Assembly (NCBI GenBank): GCA_035761045.1
Contig: DASTRU010000092.1
Span: forward strand, 1 to 11,551
Direction: 5' to 3'
From: DASTRU01 sp035761045
GTDB lineage: Bacteria; Pseudomonadota; Gammaproteobacteria; Burkholderiales; Burkholderiaceae_E
Length of the DNA: 11,551 nucleotides
Shown here piece after piece: positions 1 through 6,676 of this stretch (within the stretch, counting starts at the first letter, position 1; each line of letters begins with the position of its first letter). The notes under the pieces are model-generated. The model saw nothing but the letters and a program-made list of their open reading frames with translations. It did not search any database and was not told the origin of the DNA. Made by a program: the position numbers and the translations under genes.

Positions 1-1495
1 TGTCGCCCAGATGATCTTCATCGCCGAGGATATCGGTCAGCACGGCAAACTTATTGCCATCCTTGATAAGACCCATCGCGATACCAGCGACGTGCGCCTT
101 GAGTGGCACGCCCGCGTCCATCAGCGCCAAACAGCCACCGCACACCGAAGCCATCGACGACGAGCCGTTCGACTCGGTGATTTCCGATACCACGCGCATC
201 GAATAGCTGAACTCTTCTTCCTTGGGCAACACGGCCGCAAGTGCGCGTTTCGCCAAACGGCCGTGGCCAATTTCGCGACGCTTCGGCGTGCCCATGCGGC
301 CGGTTTCACCCGTGGCAAACGGCGGCATGTTGTAGTGGAGCATGAAGCGCTCGCGATACTCGCCCATAAGCGCGTCGATAACTTGCTCGTCTTGCTTCGT
401 ACCTAGCGTGGCGATGACCAAGGCCTGCGTTTCGCCCCGGGTAAACAAGGCGGAACCGTGGGTACGCGGCAACACCGAGGTACGAATGCTGATCGGACGT
501 ACGGTGCGCGTATCGCGCCCGTCGATGCGTGGCTCGCCTTCGAGGATTTGGCTGCGCACCACCTTCGATTCGAGCTCGAACAAGATGTTGCCGACTTCGA
601 CTTCATTCGGCGGCTGCCCGCCGATGCTCGCGGCTTCTTCCGCGAGCTTTTGATTCACGTCGGCGTAAATGGCCTTCAAGCGCTGACTGCGATCTTGCTT
701 CTGACGAATACCGTAGGCCTCGCGGATCGCCGCCTCGCCGAAATGCTTGACGCGGTTGATCAACGCTTCGTGCTTGGGCGCGGGGGCCCATTCCCACGCG
801 GGCTTGCCGGCGTCGCGCACGAGTTCGTGAATGGCGTCGATCGCCTTTTGCATTTGCTCGTGGCCGTACACCACGGCGCCCAGCATTACGTCCTCGGGCA
901 GCTGGTCCGCCTCGGACTCCACCATGAGTACCGCGGATTCGGTACCCGCGACGACGAGGTCAAGGCGCGAGGACTTAAGTTGCGTCTTGGTCGGGTTGAG
1001 CACGTATTGGCCATCGACATACGCGACGCGCGACGCGCCGATCGGCCCGTTGAACGGAATGCCCGAGATCGCGAGCGCCGCCGAGGCGCCGATCATCGCG
1101 GGGATATCGGGGTCGATCTCGGAATTCACCGACAGCACATGAATAACGACTTGGACGTCGTTATAAAAGCCGTCGGGAAACAACGGACGCAGCGGCCGGT
1201 CGATGAGGCGCGACGTCAGCGTTTCTTTCTCGCTAGGCTTGCCTTCGCGCTTGAAGAACCCGCCCGGGATCTTGCCAGCCGCATAGGTTTTCTCGATGTA
1301 ATCGACGGTTAGCGGGAAGAAATCCTGACCAGGTTTAGCGTTCTTGGCGGCCACGACCGTTGCCAGCACCACCGTGTCTTCCACGCTCACGAGCACCGCG
1401 CCGCTTGCTTGGCGGGCGATTTCGCCGGTTTCCAGGGTTACCGAATGTTGGCCGTACTGGAAGGTCTTCGTTACTTTATTGAACACAGCGTTCAC
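1..1495 (-). CDS. pnp: Polynucleotide phosphorylase, N-terminal ~498 residues (3' end beyond window)
   Basis: PNPase is a trimeric 3'-5' exoribonuclease that degrades RNA with phosphate and can add tails from NDPs; it acts in the cytoplasm, often in the degradosome. The reverse strand stays open in one frame from 1495 to the left edge. Near the start it reads FNKVTKTFQYGQHSV and ETGEIARQASGAVLVSVEDT, typical of the first RNase PH-like domain. In the second RNase PH domain it has RFMLHYNMPPFATGETGR and SEITESNGSSSMASVCGG (phosphate-binding serines). The last codons give ILGDEDHLGD, so the two metal-binding aspartates matching E. coli D486 and D492 fall at residues 492 and 498. About 200 residues, with the KH and S1 RNA-binding domains, are missing because of the window edge. 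The preferred start is GTG at 1495, with AAGGA five bases upstream; a second in-frame GTG at 1486 is possible. It lies downstream of rpsO, the usual order. Confidence 0.96.
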   Translation of the reverse strand, partial: MNAVFNKVTKTFQYGQHSVTLETGEIARQASGAVLVSVEDTVVLATVVAAKNAKPGQDFFPLTVDYIEKTYAAGKIPGGFFKREGKPSEKETLTSRLIDRPLRPLFPDGFYNDVQVVIHVLSVNSEIDPDIPAMIGASAALAISGIPFNGPIGASRVAYVDGQYVLNPTKTQLKSSRLDLVVAGTESAVLMVESEADQLPEDVMLGAVVYGHEQMQKAIDAIHELVRDAGKPAWEWAPAPKHEALINRVKHFGEAAIREAYGIRQKQDRSQRLKAIYADVNQKLAEEAASIGGQPPNEVEVGNILFELESKVVRSQILEGEPRIDGRDTRTVRPISIRTSVLPRTHGSALFTRGETQALVIATLGTKQDEQVIDALMGEYRERFMLHYNMPPFATGETGRMGTPKRREIGHGRLAKRALAAVLPKEEEFSYSMRVVSEITESNGSSSMASVCGGCLALMDAGVPLKAHVAGIAMGLIKDGNKFAVLTDILGDEDHLGD

Positions 1496-1561
1496 CTTTT
1501 TCCTTGAGCCTGCGGGGTTGCGTGCGCCGCAGTTCGCACCATCGACAGTTGTCAAAACGAC

Positions 1562-1597
1562 AAAGCCTGCGATGACGAAGAGTCGATCGCAGGCTTT
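1562..1597 (-). terminator. rpsO-pnp intergenic stem-loop (attenuator/terminator or processing site)
   Basis: AAAGCCTGCGAT at 1562-1573 pairs perfectly with ATCGCAGGCTTT at 1586-1597, giving a 12-bp stem with a 12-base loop. It sits in the 131-base gap between the rpsO stop and the pnp start. In the rpsO-to-pnp direction the stem ends in TTT and is followed by an interrupted T-rich stretch (GTCGTTTTG). That is consistent with a leaky terminator letting some transcripts continue into pnp. In E. coli the same gap holds the rpsO terminator and an RNase III hairpin that controls pnp. Which role applies here cannot be decided from sequence. The run of Ts is actually cleaner on the plus strand (TTTTTC), where no upstream gene needs it. 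Confidence 0.55.
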
Positions 1598-1626
1598 TTC
1601 ACGAGATTACACGTGGGACACGCGGC

Positions 1627-1896
1627 TTACTTCCGCAGACCCAATTTTTCGATCAATGACCGATAACGCTGAAGATCCTTGCCCTTGAGGTAGTCGAGCA
1701 GCTTACGACGGCGCGACACCATGCGAAGCAAGCCACGACGGCTGTGATGGTCCTTGATGTGCGCCTTGAAATGTTCGGTTAGTTCATTGATGCGCGCCGT
1801 AAGCAGCGCGACTTGAACTTCCGGGGAGCCCGTGTCGTTCGCGGCACGCGCATGTTCGGCAACGATTGTTGCTTTATTAGTAGTGGCTATTGCCAT
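1627..1896 (-). CDS. rpsO: 30S ribosomal protein S15
   Basis: S15 is a primary 16S rRNA-binding protein that organises the platform of the small subunit. The 89-residue product has the full family length. It contains TGSPEVQVALLTARINELTEH and the conserved HHSRRGLLRMVSRRRKLLDYL segment that contacts rRNA, and ends in LIEKLGLRK. The ATG at 1896 is preceded by a perfect AAGGAGG (1903-1909) at six bases' spacing, which fixes the start. It is followed by a stem-loop and then pnp on the same strand, the conserved bacterial arrangement. In several bacteria S15 represses its own translation by binding its leader RNA; the leader here has a small hairpin that could take part, but this is inference. 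Confidence 0.98.
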   Translation of the reverse strand: MAIATTNKATIVAEHARAANDTGSPEVQVALLTARINELTEHFKAHIKDHHSRRGLLRMVSRRRKLLDYLKGKDLQRYRSLIEKLGLRK

Positions 1897-1961
1897 GGAA
1901 GGCCTCCTTTACTTGCGGTGTCGGAAGAGCCCATCTCCGCCGTTGCACCGTGCACCTTGGG

Positions 1962-1977
1962 AACGCTCGTAAGCGTT
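1962..1977 (-). promoter_or_regulatory. Small hairpin in the rpsO 5' leader
   Basis: AACGCT (1962-1967) and AGCGTT (1972-1977) form a perfect 6-bp inverted repeat with a 4-base loop. Transcribed from the candidate promoter at 1996-2001, it would lie close to the 5' end of the rpsO mRNA, about 85 bases before the ATG. It could stabilise the transcript or belong to an S15 autoregulatory fold. No match to a specific known S15-binding leader structure was established. Confidence 0.3.
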
Positions 1978-1995
1978 ACTTCAAAGTAAGGCGGG

Positions 1996-2001
1996 ATTGT
2001 A
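1996..2001 (-). promoter_or_regulatory. Candidate -10 element for rpsO-pnp
   Basis: On the minus strand the sequence reads GGCTACAATCCCGCC. TACAAT matches five of six bases of the sigma-70 -10 consensus and would place transcription start near 1989. No good -35 hexamer is visible at 16-18 bases upstream (the best is TCGGAC), so the assignment rests on the -10 and its position before a highly expressed gene. Confidence 0.4.
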
Positions 2002-2045
2002 GCCGATGCGATTGATTCGTCCGACGGCGCTCGAAGGAAAGCCCT

Positions 2046-2051
2046 TATAAC
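2046..2051 (+). promoter_or_regulatory. Weak candidate -10 element for sbp-cysTWA
   Basis: TATAAC matches five of six bases of the sigma-70 -10 consensus and lies 95 bases before the sbp ATG. No recognisable -35 is present at normal spacing, as is common for activator-dependent promoters. Sulfate-transport operons are typically activated by the LysR-type regulator CysB, which would fit, but I could not identify a CysB site. Confidence 0.25.
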
Positions 2052-2056
2052 GCCCG

Positions 2057-2070
2057 CATCTAACCAGATG
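2057..2070 (+). promoter_or_regulatory. Short inverted repeat upstream of sbp
   Basis: CATCT (2057-2061) and AGATG (2066-2070) are perfect inverted repeats around AACC, just downstream of the possible -10 of sbp. It could be an operator half-site pair or a small 5'-UTR hairpin. At five base pairs it could also be chance. Confidence 0.2.
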
Positions 2071-2146
2071 GAGGTTTTTACGTTCTCAAGTCAAAGGAGT
2101 CGCGGCAGCATCGGCGCCACTTCACTCATACCCATCGCGATCCCTC

Positions 2147-3166
2147 ATGCTTACCCCCTTATCTTCGCTACGCAGAATCAGTTTGACGTTGGCTGCAGTC
2201 AGCTTGTTTGGTTGGAGCCATGTCGCCTCCGCGCAAAACGTCACGCTACTCAATGCGTCTTACGATCCCACACGCGAGTTGTACAAAGACGTCAACCAAG
2301 CGTTTGGCGCGCAATGGAAAGCGAAAACAGGCCAAACGCTGACGGTGCGCCAATCGCATGGTGGTTCGGGCAAGCAAGCGCGTTCGGTGATCGATGGATT
2401 GGAGGCGGACGTTGTCACGCTAGCGCTTGCCTACGACATCGACGAAATCGCAAGCCGCGGCCTTTTGGCTTCCGATTGGCAATCGCGCTTTCCGCACAAC
2501 AGCGCGCCTTACACCTCGACCATTGTGTTTCTCGTGCGCAAGGGCAATCCGAAAGGCATTAAGGATTGGAGCGATCTGATCAAACCGGGCGTATCCGTGA
2601 TCACTCCCAATCCGAAGACTTCGGGCGGCGCGCGTTGGAATTATTTGGCGGCTTGGGGTTATGCGTTACGCCAACCCGGCGGCAACGAAGCCAAGGCGAG
2701 GGACTTTGTGAAGGCACTGTACAAAAACGTGCCAGTGCTTGATTCGGGCGCGCGGGGTTCCACGACGACATTTGTCGAGCGCGGTATTGGCGATGTGTTG
2801 ATCGCATGGGAAAACGAAGCATTACTGTCGATCAAGGAATTAGGCGCCGATAAACTCGAAGTGATCGCGCCAAGCACGAGCATCCTGGCCGAGCCGCCAG
2901 TGGCCGTCGTCGATAAAGTGGCCGACAAGCGAGGCACAACCGCGGTGGCCAAGGCGTATCTCGAATTCCTCTACACCCCACAAGGGCAGGAGTTGGCCGC
3001 CAAGCATTACTACCGCCCGCGCGATAAAGCAGCGGCGGCCAAGTACGCGGGTCAATTTCCGGCCGTCAAGCTATTCACGATCAACGAAGTGTTCTCCTCT
3101 TGGGCCGCGGCGCAGAAAACGCATTTCGCCGACGGCGGCTATTTCGACCAAATTTATTTGAAGTGA
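2147..3166 (+). CDS. sbp: Periplasmic sulfate-binding protein of the sulfate ABC importer
   Basis: Captures sulfate in the periplasm and delivers it to the CysTWA membrane complex. The 339-residue product starts with a Sec signal peptide: RR at 9-10, a hydrophobic core at about 11-23 and cleavage probably after the ASA at 27-29. The mature part shows family signatures: SYDPTREL (38-45), QSHGGSGKQARSVIDGLEAD (69-88) and ITPNPKTSGGARWNYLAAWG in the middle. Length and motifs favour Sbp (sulfate) over CysP (thiosulfate), although binding specificity overlaps in known systems. The ATG at 2147 gives a sensible signal peptide but has no clear ribosome-binding site. A strong AAAGGAG lies 48 bases upstream (2093-2099) with no start codon at the right distance. 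It is the first gene of the operon; cysT follows after seven bases. CysB-type control is likely from the pathway but not shown. Confidence 0.95.
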   Translation: MLTPLSSLRRISLTLAAVSLFGWSHVASAQNVTLLNASYDPTRELYKDVNQAFGAQWKAKTGQTLTVRQSHGGSGKQARSVIDGLEADVVTLALAYDIDEIASRGLLASDWQSRFPHNSAPYTSTIVFLVRKGNPKGIKDWSDLIKPGVSVITPNPKTSGGARWNYLAAWGYALRQPGGNEAKARDFVKALYKNVPVLDSGARGSTTTFVERGIGDVLIAWENEALLSIKELGADKLEVIAPSTSILAEPPVAVVDKVADKRGTTAVAKAYLEFLYTPQGQELAAKHYYRPRDKAAAAKYAGQFPAVKLFTINEVFSSWAAAQKTHFADGGYFDQIYLK

Positions 3167-3173
3167 CGCGTCG

Positions 3174-4067
3174 ATGACGACAACCGCCAGCACGTTGAAT
3201 CTGCCGATACCGCCGGCTTCGGCACCAGCATTTAGGTGGAAGCGACCGAGCGTGTTGCCCGGTTTCGGGCTCACGCTGGGCTACACCTTGTTTTACCTAG
3301 GGCTCATCGTTCTCATTCCACTGGCGGCCTTGGTGTTCAAGGCGGCATCGTTGAGCCTTGAGCAGTTTTGGACCACGGTGACCTCCGCGCGCGTGCTGGC
3401 CTCGTACCGATTGACGTTTGGCGCCTCGTTGATCGCCGCCTTGGTGAACTTGATATTCGGCTTGATCGTGGCGTGGGTACTCGTGCGTTATCAGTTCCCG
3501 TTTAAGCGTTTGGTCGACGCGATCGTCGATCTGCCTTTCGCATTGCCAACCGCCGTGGCCGGCATCGCGCTGACGGCGCTGTATGCGCCGAACGGCTTGA
3601 TCGGCGCTTGGTTGGCGCCATTGGGCATCAAGGTCGCCTTCACGCCGCTGGGCGTGGTGTTGGCGTTGATCTTCATCGGCCTGCCCTTCGTGGTGCGTAC
3701 GGTGCAACCGGTGCTCGAGGAAGCCGAGCGCGAACTGGAAGAAGCCGCAGCGATGTTGGGCGCAACGCGTTTGCAAACCTTCGTGCGCGTCATCCTTCCC
3801 ACCATCACACCCGCGCTTCTCACGGGTTTCGCGCTCGCATTCGCGCGTGCGATTGGCGAATACGGCTCGGTAGTGTTCATCGCGGGCAATTTGCCAATGG
3901 TCTCGGAAATCGCGCCGCTGCTCATCATCGGCAAACTCGAGCAATACGATTACGCGGGCGCCACCGCCGTGGCCGTCGTCATGCTCGCGGTGAGCTTTGC
4001 GTTGCTGCTCGTCATTAACTTGCTGCAAGGTTGGCAACAACGCCGTACCGGGGGAACACGTCCATGA
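3174..4067 (+). CDS. cysT: Sulfate ABC transporter permease CysT (CysU)
   Basis: One of the two inner-membrane permeases that form the sulfate channel with CysW. The 297-residue product has a hydrophilic N-terminus and about six hydrophobic segments (roughly 34-56, 82-104, 118-137, 156-174, 212-235 and 264-285). The cytoplasmic EAA loop at 187-209 (ELEEAAAMLGATRLQTFVRV followed by ILP) is the contact with the CysA ATPase. DLPFALPTAVAGIALTALY near residue 120 is typical of CysT. The start is seven bases after the sbp stop, with only a weak ribosome-binding site, so coupling to sbp translation is likely. Its TGA overlaps the cysW ATG in an ATGA. The first of the paired permease genes is usually CysT, which fits. 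Confidence 0.95.
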   Translation: MTTTASTLNLPIPPASAPAFRWKRPSVLPGFGLTLGYTLFYLGLIVLIPLAALVFKAASLSLEQFWTTVTSARVLASYRLTFGASLIAALVNLIFGLIVAWVLVRYQFPFKRLVDAIVDLPFALPTAVAGIALTALYAPNGLIGAWLAPLGIKVAFTPLGVVLALIFIGLPFVVRTVQPVLEEAERELEEAAAMLGATRLQTFVRVILPTITPALLTGFALAFARAIGEYGSVVFIAGNLPMVSEIAPLLIIGKLEQYDYAGATAVAVVMLAVSFALLLVINLLQGWQQRRTGGTRP

Positions 4068-4978
4068 GCGCGGTCGCATCTCGCATCGAGGAACCGCGCG
4101 CGGTGCGCTGGGCATTGCTTGGCGTGGCCTTCGCGTTCCTTGGGTTCTTCCTGGTATTGCCGGTCGCCACGGTATTCGTGGAGGCGTTGCGCAAAGGCTG
4201 GGCGTTTTATCTCGAAGCCTTGCGCGAACCCGATGCGTGGGAAGCAATCAAGCTGACGTTACTCATCGCCGCGATTGCCGTGCCGCTCAATCTCGTGTTT
4301 GGCGTGGCGGCGTCGTGGGCGGTGGCGAAGTATGAGTTTCGTGGCAAGCAGGCGTTAATCACGCTGATCGACTTGCCGTTTTCCGTCTCGCCCGTCGTGT
4401 CGGGATTGATTTACGTGCTCGTGTTCGGCGCGCAAGGATGGTTCGGGCCGTGGTTGGCGCGGCACGATATGAACGTGATCTTCGCGGTGCCGGGCATCGT
4501 GCTCGCCACGATTTTCGTGACCTTTCCGTTCGTGGCGCGCGAGCTTATTCCACTCATGCAAGCGCAAGGTACCGAAGAAGAATTAGCGGCTCGCGTGCTT
4601 GGTGCCAACGGTTGGCAGATCTTCACGCGCGTCACGCTACCCAATATCAAATGGGGATTGTTGTACGGCGTAATTCTGTGCAACGCCCGCGCGATGGGCG
4701 AGTTCGGCGCGGTATCGGTCGTCTCGGGCCATATTCGCGGACTGACGAACACGATTCCGCTGCACGTCGAAATTTTGTACAACGAGTACCAATTCGCGGC
4801 GTCGTTCGCGGTCGCATCGCTGTTGGCTTTGCTCGCCTTGGTCACGTTGGCGCTTAAGACGTGGGTCGAATGGCGACACGGACATGCGTTGCGCCCCGCG
4901 ATTGGCGCGGCGGAACGTCCGCCCGAGGCAACGGCCGTTTCCACTCCTACTACTTCCACCACCAGCCGCATCGGCTGA
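4064..4978 (+). CDS. cysW: Sulfate ABC transporter permease CysW
   Basis: Second inner-membrane permease of the sulfate importer. The chosen ATG at 4064 overlaps the cysT stop by four bases and has GGGGGA eight bases upstream; a TTG eleven codons earlier in frame is less likely. The 304-residue protein has about six membrane segments beginning near residue 17. DLPFSVSPVVSGLIYVLVFG (103-122) is a CysW signature, and the EAA loop at 172-193 (EELAARVLGANGWQIFTRV) docks on CysA. RAMGEFGAVSVVSGHIRG (209-226) is also strongly conserved in CysW. The last ~20 residues form a Thr/Ser-rich tail of probably little importance. cysA begins 22 bases after its stop. Confidence 0.95.
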   Translation: MSAVASRIEEPRAVRWALLGVAFAFLGFFLVLPVATVFVEALRKGWAFYLEALREPDAWEAIKLTLLIAAIAVPLNLVFGVAASWAVAKYEFRGKQALITLIDLPFSVSPVVSGLIYVLVFGAQGWFGPWLARHDMNVIFAVPGIVLATIFVTFPFVARELIPLMQAQGTEEELAARVLGANGWQIFTRVTLPNIKWGLLYGVILCNARAMGEFGAVSVVSGHIRGLTNTIPLHVEILYNEYQFAASFAVASLLALLALVTLALKTWVEWRHGHALRPAIGAAERPPEATAVSTPTTSTTSRIG

Positions 4979-5000
4979 ACGGCGTTTACGAGAGCACGTT

Positions 5001-6068
5001 ATGGCGATCAAGATTCAAGGCGTGTCCAAACAGTTCGGTGCGTTTCGCGCGCTCGACAATGTCGATCTCGATATCGAAGCGGGCGAACTTGTCGCGCTGT
5101 TGGGCCCTTCGGGCTGCGGCAAGACCACGCTATTGCGCATCATCGCGGGCTTGGAACGCCCAGACCACGGCAATATTTTGTTCTCGGGCGAAGACGCCAC
5201 GAGTCTCGATGTGCGCGACCGCCAAGTCGGCTTCGTGTTTCAACACTACGCGTTGTTCAAGCACATGACGGTGTTTGAAAACGTGGCGTTCGGCTTACGC
5301 GTGAAGCCGCGCGCCAGCCGTCCGAGCGAAGCGGAGATCAAGCGTAAGGTCACCGAGCTGCTTAAGCTCGTGCAACTCGATTGGCTGGCCGATCGTTTTC
5401 CCGCGCAGCTTTCGGGCGGACAACGTCAGCGCATCGCGCTCGCGCGCGCGCTGGCGGTCGAGCCACGCGTGTTGTTGCTCGACGAACCGTTCGGCGCCTT
5501 GGACGCAAAGGTGCGCAAGGAATTGCGCCGTTGGTTGCGCCGCTTGCATGACGAGCTGCACGTCACCAGCATTTTCGTCACGCACGATCAAGAAGAAGCG
5601 TTGGAAGTCGCCGATCGCGTGGTGTTGATGAACGCGGGCCATGTGGAACAAGTCGGCACGCCGGAAAATGTATGGGCGCATCCCGCGAGTCCATTCGTTT
5701 ACGGCTTCTTAGGCGACGTGAATCTGTTTCACGGACGCGTGGACCGTGGACAGGCGGTGGTCGGCGGCGTGCGCATTCAAACGCCGGATCACGAACACGT
5801 CGAAGATGCGGCCGCGATTGCCTACGTTCGGCCGTTCGATTTGGAAGTCGAACGCTACGCGCCAGGCGCGCAAGGCATCCCCGCAACATTAATTCGTTCG
5901 TTAACGGTGGGGCCCATCGCGCGGCTCGAACTGTCGTGCGAAAACACCCAGCAAATCATCGAAGCGCAAATTCCAGCGGCGCTGGCGCGCGATCTACGCG
6001 AAGGCGAGCTGCTTGTCGTTCGGCCAACGCGCGCACGCGTCTTTCTTCGCGAGCCCGAACACGTGTGA
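5001..6068 (+). CDS. cysA: Sulfate/thiosulfate import ATP-binding protein CysA
   Basis: The ATPase that powers sulfate import, bound to the cytoplasmic face of CysTW. The start is the ATG at 5001 giving MAIKIQGVSKQFG; longer in-frame readings run into the end of cysW and do not resemble the family. The 355 residues carry Walker A GPSGCGKT (35-42), Q-loop Gln81 in FQHYALF, ABC signature LSGGQ (137-141), Walker B VLLLDE (157-162), D-loop GALD (165-168) and the switch His195 in THD. These are all the residues needed for ATP hydrolysis. After about residue 240 comes a C-terminal regulatory domain (FLGDVNLFHGRV, then a TOBE-like part). It is the last transporter gene; no clear terminator follows before the lipoprotein gene 96 bases on. 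Confidence 0.96.
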   Translation: MAIKIQGVSKQFGAFRALDNVDLDIEAGELVALLGPSGCGKTTLLRIIAGLERPDHGNILFSGEDATSLDVRDRQVGFVFQHYALFKHMTVFENVAFGLRVKPRASRPSEAEIKRKVTELLKLVQLDWLADRFPAQLSGGQRQRIALARALAVEPRVLLLDEPFGALDAKVRKELRRWLRRLHDELHVTSIFVTHDQEEALEVADRVVLMNAGHVEQVGTPENVWAHPASPFVYGFLGDVNLFHGRVDRGQAVVGGVRIQTPDHEHVEDAAAIAYVRPFDLEVERYAPGAQGIPATLIRSLTVGPIARLELSCENTQQIIEAQIPAALARDLREGELLVVRPTRARVFLREPEHV

Positions 6069-6125
6069 GGCGTCGTCCCCACACTGCTGTAGACGCAAGT
6101 CCTAAAGCTTGTAACGATGGGGCCA

Positions 6126-6144
6126 ACGTGGCATTTCGCCACGT
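6126..6144 (+). promoter_or_regulatory. Hairpin in the 5' region of the lipoprotein gene
   Basis: ACGTGGC (6126-6132) and GCCACGT (6138-6144) form a perfect 7-bp stem with loop ATTTC, ending 20 bases before the ATG of the lipoprotein gene. There is no T-run after it, so it is not a standard terminator of the cysA operon. It could be an mRNA-stabilising or translation-control hairpin, or an operator. Confidence 0.3.
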
Positions 6145-6164
6145 ACCGCACTGGGAGAATCACG

Positions 6165-6554
6165 ATGAAATCACGTGCACTTTGCCTCGCGTTCGCGCTA
6201 CTCGCTGGTTGCGCGTCTTATGGAAGTGGCGGCGGCGGCGCGAGTAATCCGCCGGCGCGCGTCGACAACGGCGCCTTGGTCGGCCCTAATGGCATGACGC
6301 TTTACACCTTCGACAAAGACTCGGCGGGGTCTGGCAAGTCGGTATGCAATGGGCCATGCGCCACCAATTGGCCGCCACTTGCCGCGCCTAATAGCGCGGC
6401 GTCGATGGGGGACTACAACGTCATCACGCGCGACGACGGCAGCTCGCAATGGGCTTACAAAGGCAAGCCGTTGTATTACTGGATCAAGGACCAAAAACCC
6501 GGCGATAGAACCGGCGACGGCGTCAACAACGTATGGCGTCTTGCAAAGCCGTAA
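6165..6554 (+). CDS. Small lipoprotein of the COG4315 / PF03640 'secreted repeat' family
   Basis: Function unknown for the family. The 129-residue product begins with a lipoprotein signal peptide: MKSR, a hydrophobic stretch, then lipobox LAGC with Cys16 as the likely lipidation site. It should therefore be anchored in the envelope. A Gly-rich linker (21-25) follows. Two copies of the family's motif are visible: GPNGMTLYTFDKD (40-52) with CNGPC and NWPPL (61-72), and YKGKPLYYWIKDQKPGDRTG (98-117) ending NNVWRL. The ATG at 6165 is supported by GGGAG (6153-6157) and by the signal peptide; an earlier in-frame ATG at 6117 would bury the signal. It follows cysA by 96 bases on the same strand and faces fpr. 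Whether it is read through from cysA is unclear. The two cysteines at 61 and 65 could form a disulfide or bind a ligand; that is inference. Confidence 0.88.
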   Translation: MKSRALCLAFALLAGCASYGSGGGGASNPPARVDNGALVGPNGMTLYTFDKDSAGSGKSVCNGPCATNWPPLAAPNSAASMGDYNVITRDDGSSQWAYKGKPLYYWIKDQKPGDRTGDGVNNVWRLAKP

Positions 6555-6611
6555 TTTTTATTGCCGTTTAATGCAGTCGCGGAAGCACTAAAAGCGCGGC
6601 TTTATAAACCA

Positions 6612-6640
6612 CGAGCGCCCAGGTAAACCCAAGGCGCTCG
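6612..6640. terminator. Inverted repeat between convergent genes, possible bidirectional terminator
   Basis: CGAGCGCC (6612-6619) and GGCGCTCG (6633-6640) are perfect 8-bp inverted repeats around a 13-base loop. They lie in the 122-base gap between the plus-strand lipoprotein gene and the minus-strand fpr. The position suits a shared terminator, but neither side carries a clear T-run, so factor-independent termination is not assured. A smaller AAAGC-GCG-GCTTT hairpin lies just before it at 6591-6603. Confidence 0.4.
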
Positions 6641-6676
6641 CGGATTAACTCGAATGACGCGCGCAAGCGCGGCGGT

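Noticed and set aside
458..1312. 284-codon plus-strand open frame
   Set aside because: It is the antisense shadow of pnp, whose reverse frame gives continuous PNPase sequence; the translation looks like no family and is Arg/His-rich from GC bias.
2068..2562. 164-codon plus-strand open frame starting ahead of sbp
   Set aside because: It runs out of frame through the sbp signal peptide and mature protein; sbp is clearly the real gene.
3297..4247. 316-codon minus-strand open frame
   Set aside because: It lies opposite cysT and cysW and gives a low-complexity His/Arg/Gln-rich product; the plus-strand permeases explain the region.
4411..4971. 186-codon minus-strand open frame opposite cysW
   Set aside because: Shadow of a real membrane protein gene; no start signal, domain or neighbour supports it.
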